Positions 34,901 through 37,772 of a DNA stretch of 37,772 bases are shown here, in pieces (the stretch's first letter is position 1; the number at the start of each line of letters is the position of its first letter). Both the position numbers and the translations under genes were made by a program. The DNA comes from Coptodactyla brooksi. Taxonomy: Eukaryota; Arthropoda; Insecta; Coleoptera; Scarabaeidae. The notes beneath the pieces are model-generated. The model was not told the origin of the DNA and made no database searches. It was given only the letters and a program-made list of their open reading frames with translations. The stretch is from the NCBI GenBank assembly GCA_033557675.1, contig JAWQRM010000031.1:1-37772 (forward strand). The letters are read 5' to 3'.

Positions 34901-35961
34901 TTATTTTTGGTTAAAAATTGGATAGGCTACAACCAAGACTATGTTCGGGGTGAAATTAATTTATATCCCATGAATTTTTGTTTAAAATCGTTGTTGCATT
35001 CTTAAAATCAGATTTTCGGTGTCAGTGATTTTCAGTGTGCTTTGTTTTGTGTGCATAGCAAATAGTTTTTAAAGAAACTGACTAATAAAATTACATGTTG
35101 AACTGAGTTTTCATTTTTTGTTTGAAATTGGACACGTCATAATTGAGACTACATTCGGGGTGAAATGAATTAATATCTTGTTCATTTTTGGTTAAAAAGA
35201 AATTTATTTTTGGTTTAACACAGCAGTGTTTAATTTTATTTTAATTTTTTGTGCTTAACAAAATTTGAACCAATTTTTTTCAACAATTTTCAAACATTAC
35301 AAACCATTTAATATCCAAAGGTATTAGCAGCAATTTGATTAAAACGTATTCCAGGAATTGGTAGCATTTTAATTTTCGCAGATAACTCGTGGACAGATAT
35401 ATTTGAATATGTTTGAAAACAGAACTTTGGGCACAAATGCCGGATTGAGCTATCAGGCGCATTAAAAATATATAAAAAAAACTAGTCTAAAAAAGTAATG
35501 GTATTTACCTGAAAATTGGTGCTAAGAAAACGCATATATCCCTAATGTGTACGTTAATATGGAGTGAATGCAGAAAATAGTGAATAGTCCCCGACGTGAG
35601 CATCAAGCCGGGATAGACGGTGCCTCCGACGATTCGACCCAGGGGATACCAGGCCCGCTCGTCGAACCAATTTAGGAAATTGTAAAATCCATGCTTGACC
35701 ATGTACGCGGTGGCCCGGTAATTGAACCTAATTTCGAAATAAGCGCGTTGAGGTAAAAACAATTGAGCGAGGCGACGCGAACCACGGCTCTTACCACGGG
35801 TCGAATTCGTGAATTATACTTTCGAATCTGATAACGGCAAAGAGCCGAGACGAAAAGCCGGCTATCCATGCCAGCAGTAGGACGACGAATATTATCAAAC
35901 TGCTAATGCCCGCTTTACTATTTAATTTCGATAGAGACCTTTTCGTGCCGGCTTGAACCAT
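28957..35961 (-). CDS. STT3B: Oligosaccharyltransferase catalytic subunit STT3B, complete
   Basis: Ten exons join in phase: 35961-35795, 35727-35509, 34696-34453, 34098-33900, 31672-31322, 31265-31066, 31011-30475, 29488-29250, 29182-29098 and 29034-28957 (stop TAG). They total 2319 nt, 772 residues, slightly shorter than vertebrate STT3B. The enzyme transfers the lipid-linked glycan to Asn in N-X-S/T sites in the ER. Visible signatures: a cytosolic basic start then a first membrane segment (SSLIIFVVLLLAWIAGF); the Asp of HEFDPWFNYRATAYM; SVAGSYDNEGIAIF; the SVSEHQPTTW loop; WWDYGYQIAGMANRT in the lumenal domain; and a DK-like region at LVIFGGVIGYSGDDINKFLW. NNTWNNSHIALVGKAMSS, AYTTEHWLVRIYR and a Lys-rich tail mark the STT3B branch over STT3A. 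Intron 31321-31266 is only 56 bp. It is divergent from the C1orf43-type gene. Confidence 0.97.
29565..29586. repeat. Perfect 8-bp hairpin
   Basis: AAGTTGCC and GGCAACTT pair around a 6-nt loop. It is in an STT3B intron. Confidence 0.5.
30027..30050. repeat. (CTA)n microsatellite
   Basis: Six or so CTA units in an STT3B intron. Confidence 0.7.
30238..30415 (+). pseudogene. hAT-type transposase fragment (GTF2IRD2/ZBED-like)
   Basis: The plus-strand frame reads FKAFLDELSSEHDDVTYYCE, then VRWLSKDKMLK. This is the segment LxxFxxxLxxEHxDVxYxxEVRWLS typical of hAT-derived proteins. A frame shift and stop follow, then KEIADFMEMKEKTF continues the match. It sits antisense in the STT3B intron between exons 7 and 8. 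Confidence 0.65.
31819..31844. repeat. Perfect 10-bp hairpin followed by T-run
   Basis: ACAGCTTGCA pairs with TGCAAGCTGT around a 6-nt loop, and TTTTTTT follows. It is in an STT3B intron; no pol III promoter was seen upstream. Confidence 0.55.
32235..32480 (+). repeat. Penelope-type repeat fragment followed by transposase-like debris
   Basis: GGTTTTGTAACCTTCGACTTTGTAACAATGTC (about 32242-32273) matches the opening of the terminal repeat. The next 200 bp gives broken frames such as VREAVKVIKKEVESSMF that look transposase-derived. I cannot assign a family. Confidence 0.35.
32589..32800. repeat. Palindromic Penelope-type terminal repeat
   Basis: The left arm (GTCACTGGTTACCACTTCATC...AGAGCCACCAGAAAC) is inverted in the right arm (GTCTCTGGTGGCTTCC...GAGCAATTAATTTCTTTGGT). 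The centre is near 32689. The right arm on the plus strand has ATGCCGAC, TTT, GTTGGC, TTAACGTGCGTC, a hammerhead-like core with GAAA mutated to TTA. It lies in an STT3B intron. Confidence 0.65.
34915..35205. repeat. Direct duplication in an STT3B intron
   Basis: The block TTGGATAGGCTACAACCAAG...TTCGGGGTGAAATTAATTTATATC (about 34917-34968) recurs as TTGGACACGTCATAATTGAG...TTCGGGGTGAAATGAATTAATATC (about 35128-35178), 211 bp on. Confidence 0.6.
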
Positions 35962-36457
35962 CTTTGACAGTCAAAAACATGACACGCGTACGCGCACAGG
36001 TTACTCGATCGCGATAGACGACGTAGGTACCACCTTAGCCTTTCGGATTTCGAACCAAGTGAAGTTTGCCACGTCACGGGCAAACGAGCGATATACGTAC
36101 GCAGAACGCTCGTATCGCACCAGTACACCGAATAATTACATCTTTTTTTTTCTTTTCATATGCTTTAGCGAATCTTATCGTATTTAAGAATGCGAACTTA
36201 TCGCACGCGTACGTGCGCGTTTACGGTAAATAAAAAACGGAAACGATTCGAGCAGTGATTTAATTTTCGGTTTACGACGTCCCTAATGGTCATCTTTTTC
36301 TAGCTGACGCCGGTAACGTATTCGTTCTCTATCGCGTCGCATTCTAAGTCTTAAATCCTGACACTACGCACTATCGTACGTATATTGATCGTACGTAAAA
36401 AAAGTCGTCACTAATTGCGGCATAAAAACAATAATAGCGCAAGATTGTACCGATACG
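35962..36457. promoter_or_regulatory. Divergent promoter between STT3B and the C1orf43-type gene
   Basis: About 500 bp separate the two start codons on opposite strands. The interval is CpG-rich compared with its surroundings, as expected for a bidirectional housekeeping promoter. I could not assign a TATA box or start sites. Confidence 0.6.
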
Positions 36458-36616
36458 ATGTCCGAAGAATTATCGGGCGTCACCGTCGTAATAATCATAG
36501 GTCTGGGCGTTTTAACGTTCCTCCTCCTGTTCATATTCGCGAAGCGACAAATAATGAGGTTCGCCTTGAGGTCTACGCGGGGCCCGCACATTCCTACGGG
36601 GCACGACGCGACGAAG
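36458..36616 (+). CDS. C1orf43-like membrane protein, first coding exon
   Basis: The exon runs from ATG 36458 to a donor (AAG|GTAATA, GT at 36617), 53 codons in phase 0. It begins MSEELSG, followed by a membrane segment (VTVVIIIGLGVLTFLLLFIF), then the strongly conserved juxtamembrane motif AKRQIMRFALRSTRGPH and GHDATK. This matches the start of human C1orf43 (membrane anchor, then KRQIMRFA..SRRGPH.P.GH). The function is poorly defined. The remaining exons lie beyond the window or past the Penelope insertions. Confidence 0.85.
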
Positions 36617-36661
36617 GTAATACTCGCGACTCGACGACGCTTTTTTACTTTATTTGTTACA

Positions 36662-36775
36662 TGAATTGTGGATATGAAACCTTCAGCTTTGTAACAAGCT
36701 AATCACTGGTTACCACTTCACCAAAACGATAATAAATTGCTCGATGCGCATTTCGTCGACTATGCTATATTATAC
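36662..36775 (-). repeat. Penelope-type terminal repeat copy
   Basis: GAAACCTTCAGCTTTGTAACA, then ACTGGTTACCACTTCACCAAAACG and AATTGCTCGATGCGCATTTCGTCGAC. The minus strand reads GACGAAATGCGCATC, a decayed hammerhead 3' half. It lies about 50-160 bp from a Penelope 3' fragment. Confidence 0.55.
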
Positions 36776-36825
36776 TGAAGGGTGGTGTTGGTAAGCTACC
36801 TCCTATTGTGCGTTACTTGCTTTTT

Positions 36826-37107
36826 TAAACCTTTAAATGCACATGTGTTTCTAGAGGGTTTTTTTGACCTGTACCCATGTTTCCTAGAATTCCTCTGTTT
36901 ACACTTCTTTATCTATTAAACTGTATTTTTGCATTTTGTGATTTCTAAGGTTTCAAATGCATCCAAGAATCTATTATTGGATACATTTTTAAGTAATCTC
37001 ACGCCTTCTACACTAATGCTATGGTTATTGTTAAAAGCATGCTCGGCTACGCTAGATTCTTCTACCCGCCCAAACTTCATTGTTGAACAATGGGTCATTA
37101 CCATTTC
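36826..37107 (-). pseudogene. Penelope 3' fragment, inverted copy A
   Basis: The minus-strand frame 37104-36916 gives KFGRVEESSVAEHAFNNNHS and DAFETLEITKCKN, the end of the GIY-YIG domain. It lacks the final residues present in copy B (a deletion near 36920), then continues into the shared 3' flank (TTAATAGATAAAGAAGTGTA to GCATTTAAAGGTTTAAAA). Confidence 0.75.
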
Positions 37108-37772
37108 TGGACACTATAGTCATTAAAAATAACAGTAGGATATGATAGACAACTAGTAGATAAGCTAATTAACCGTTGTAGATTTAAGAAAAGCTTAAAG
37201 GATACCACATTTTTTCAACAAAAATTGAAGGCTCCAAAATATGTTTCATTGCCTTTATCTAAATTTACCAGGGGTCTCCCAAAGATTTTTAACCAAGTAG
37301 GCATAAAAGTTGCTTTTCAGTTGAATAACTCTTTAAAAACACTGTTAGGTAATCCAAAAGATTAAGTAAATATGTTGGAAAAAAGTGGAATTTATGAAAT
37401 TAGTTGCACGGATTGCGAGAAAAGGTATGTAGGGCAAACAAAGAAGGGCCCTACTAACAATGTTTAAGGAGCATGCAGTCCACTTGAAGTTTGGAGGGGT
37501 AGAAGAATCTAGCGTAGCTGAGAATACTTTTAATAATGACCACAGAGTTAGTGTAGAAAGCGTGAGATTAGTTAAAATTGTATCCAATAATAGATTCTGG
37601 GATGCATTTGAAAGCTTAGAAATGATTAAATGCAAAAATACAATTAATAAGGACAGAGGAGTGATTCCCTTCAGTCCACTGTATAGCTTAATAGATAAAG
37701 AAGTGTAAACAAGGGAATTCTAGGAAACATAGAAGAAAGACATATGCATTTAAAGGTTTAAAAGGCGAGTAA
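37108..37772 (+). pseudogene. Penelope 3' fragment with GIY-YIG domain, copy B (ORF ends 37708)
   Basis: The plus strand starts FLDTIVIKNNSR (37110). After a deletion come LNNSLKTLLGNPKD, a stop at about 37363, GIYEISCTDCEKRYVGQT with intact GIY and YVG motifs, a frame shift near 37455, and an open frame 37460-37708 (KEHAVHLKFGGVEESSVAEN to FSPLYSLIDKEV, then a stop at 37706-37708). The 3' flank then runs into the window edge. It is arranged head-to-head with copy A. Confidence 0.78.

Noticed and set aside
1..37772. tRNA, rRNA and CRISPR loci
   Set aside because: No cloverleaf, rRNA-like block or regularly spaced identical repeats seen on reading; the only pol III-like boxes (22535-22630) are weak.

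Overview
The window is eukaryotic nuclear DNA, most likely from an insect or another arthropod. Genes are split by introns with GT...AG ends, some only 55-75 bp and others several kb. The non-coding DNA is AT-rich and carries Penelope-like, pogo/Tigger-like and hAT-like fragments plus foldback elements. The genes read as animal orthologues: a DLGAP/GKAP scaffold (the family of Drosophila vulcan), mitochondrial methionine aminopeptidase (METAP1D), oligosaccharyltransferase subunit STT3B and a C1orf43-type membrane protein. I cannot name the species. All gene models were built by hand from splice signals and reading-phase continuity.

Layout. (1) 1208-1686 (+) is one coding-looking exon of unknown family with clean splice sites; it may be an upstream exon of the DLGAP gene. 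(2) 4009-8723 (-) is a complete six-exon AAA ATPase of the VPS4-like (meiotic) clade, 413 codons. Its start lies in a CpG-rich block (about 8680-9060) that may also fire a plus-strand transcript. (3) About 9000-16450 has no convincing gene. It holds a decayed pogo/Tigger transposase (10650-11205, -), perfect hairpins and a 0.6 kb foldback element. (4) 16459-21251 (+) is the C-terminal part of a DLGAP/GKAP gene, six exons in phase, ending in the GKAP domain. (5) 23230-26434 (-) is a complete METAP1D gene of 313 codons in five exons; one intron carries a Penelope 3' fragment and a foldback MITE. (6) About 28245-28800 (-) is a frame-broken coding relic of unknown family just beyond the STT3B poly(A) signal. 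(7) 28957-35961 (-) is a complete STT3B of 772 codons in ten exons. (8) 36458-36616 (+) is the first exon of a C1orf43 homologue, divergent from STT3B across about 500 bp. (9) 36826-37772 holds two Penelope 3' fragments in head-to-head inverted orientation, the second followed by 3' flank that runs off the edge.

The genes do not form a pathway. STT3B acts in the ER on N-glycosylation, METAP1D in mitochondria on N-terminal methionine removal, the VPS4-like ATPase probably on protein-complex disassembly or membrane remodelling, and DLGAP as a scaffold.

The most interesting non-genic signal is a repeat family present at nine or more places (5185, 17385, 17605, 18255, 20050, 24783, 32240, 32589, 36665). 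Several copies are palindromes and carry hammerhead-ribozyme-like cores: CTGATGA, a hairpin, GAAAC and GTC. This matches the known presence of hammerhead ribozymes in the terminal repeats of Penelope-like elements, whose coding 3' ends also occur here.
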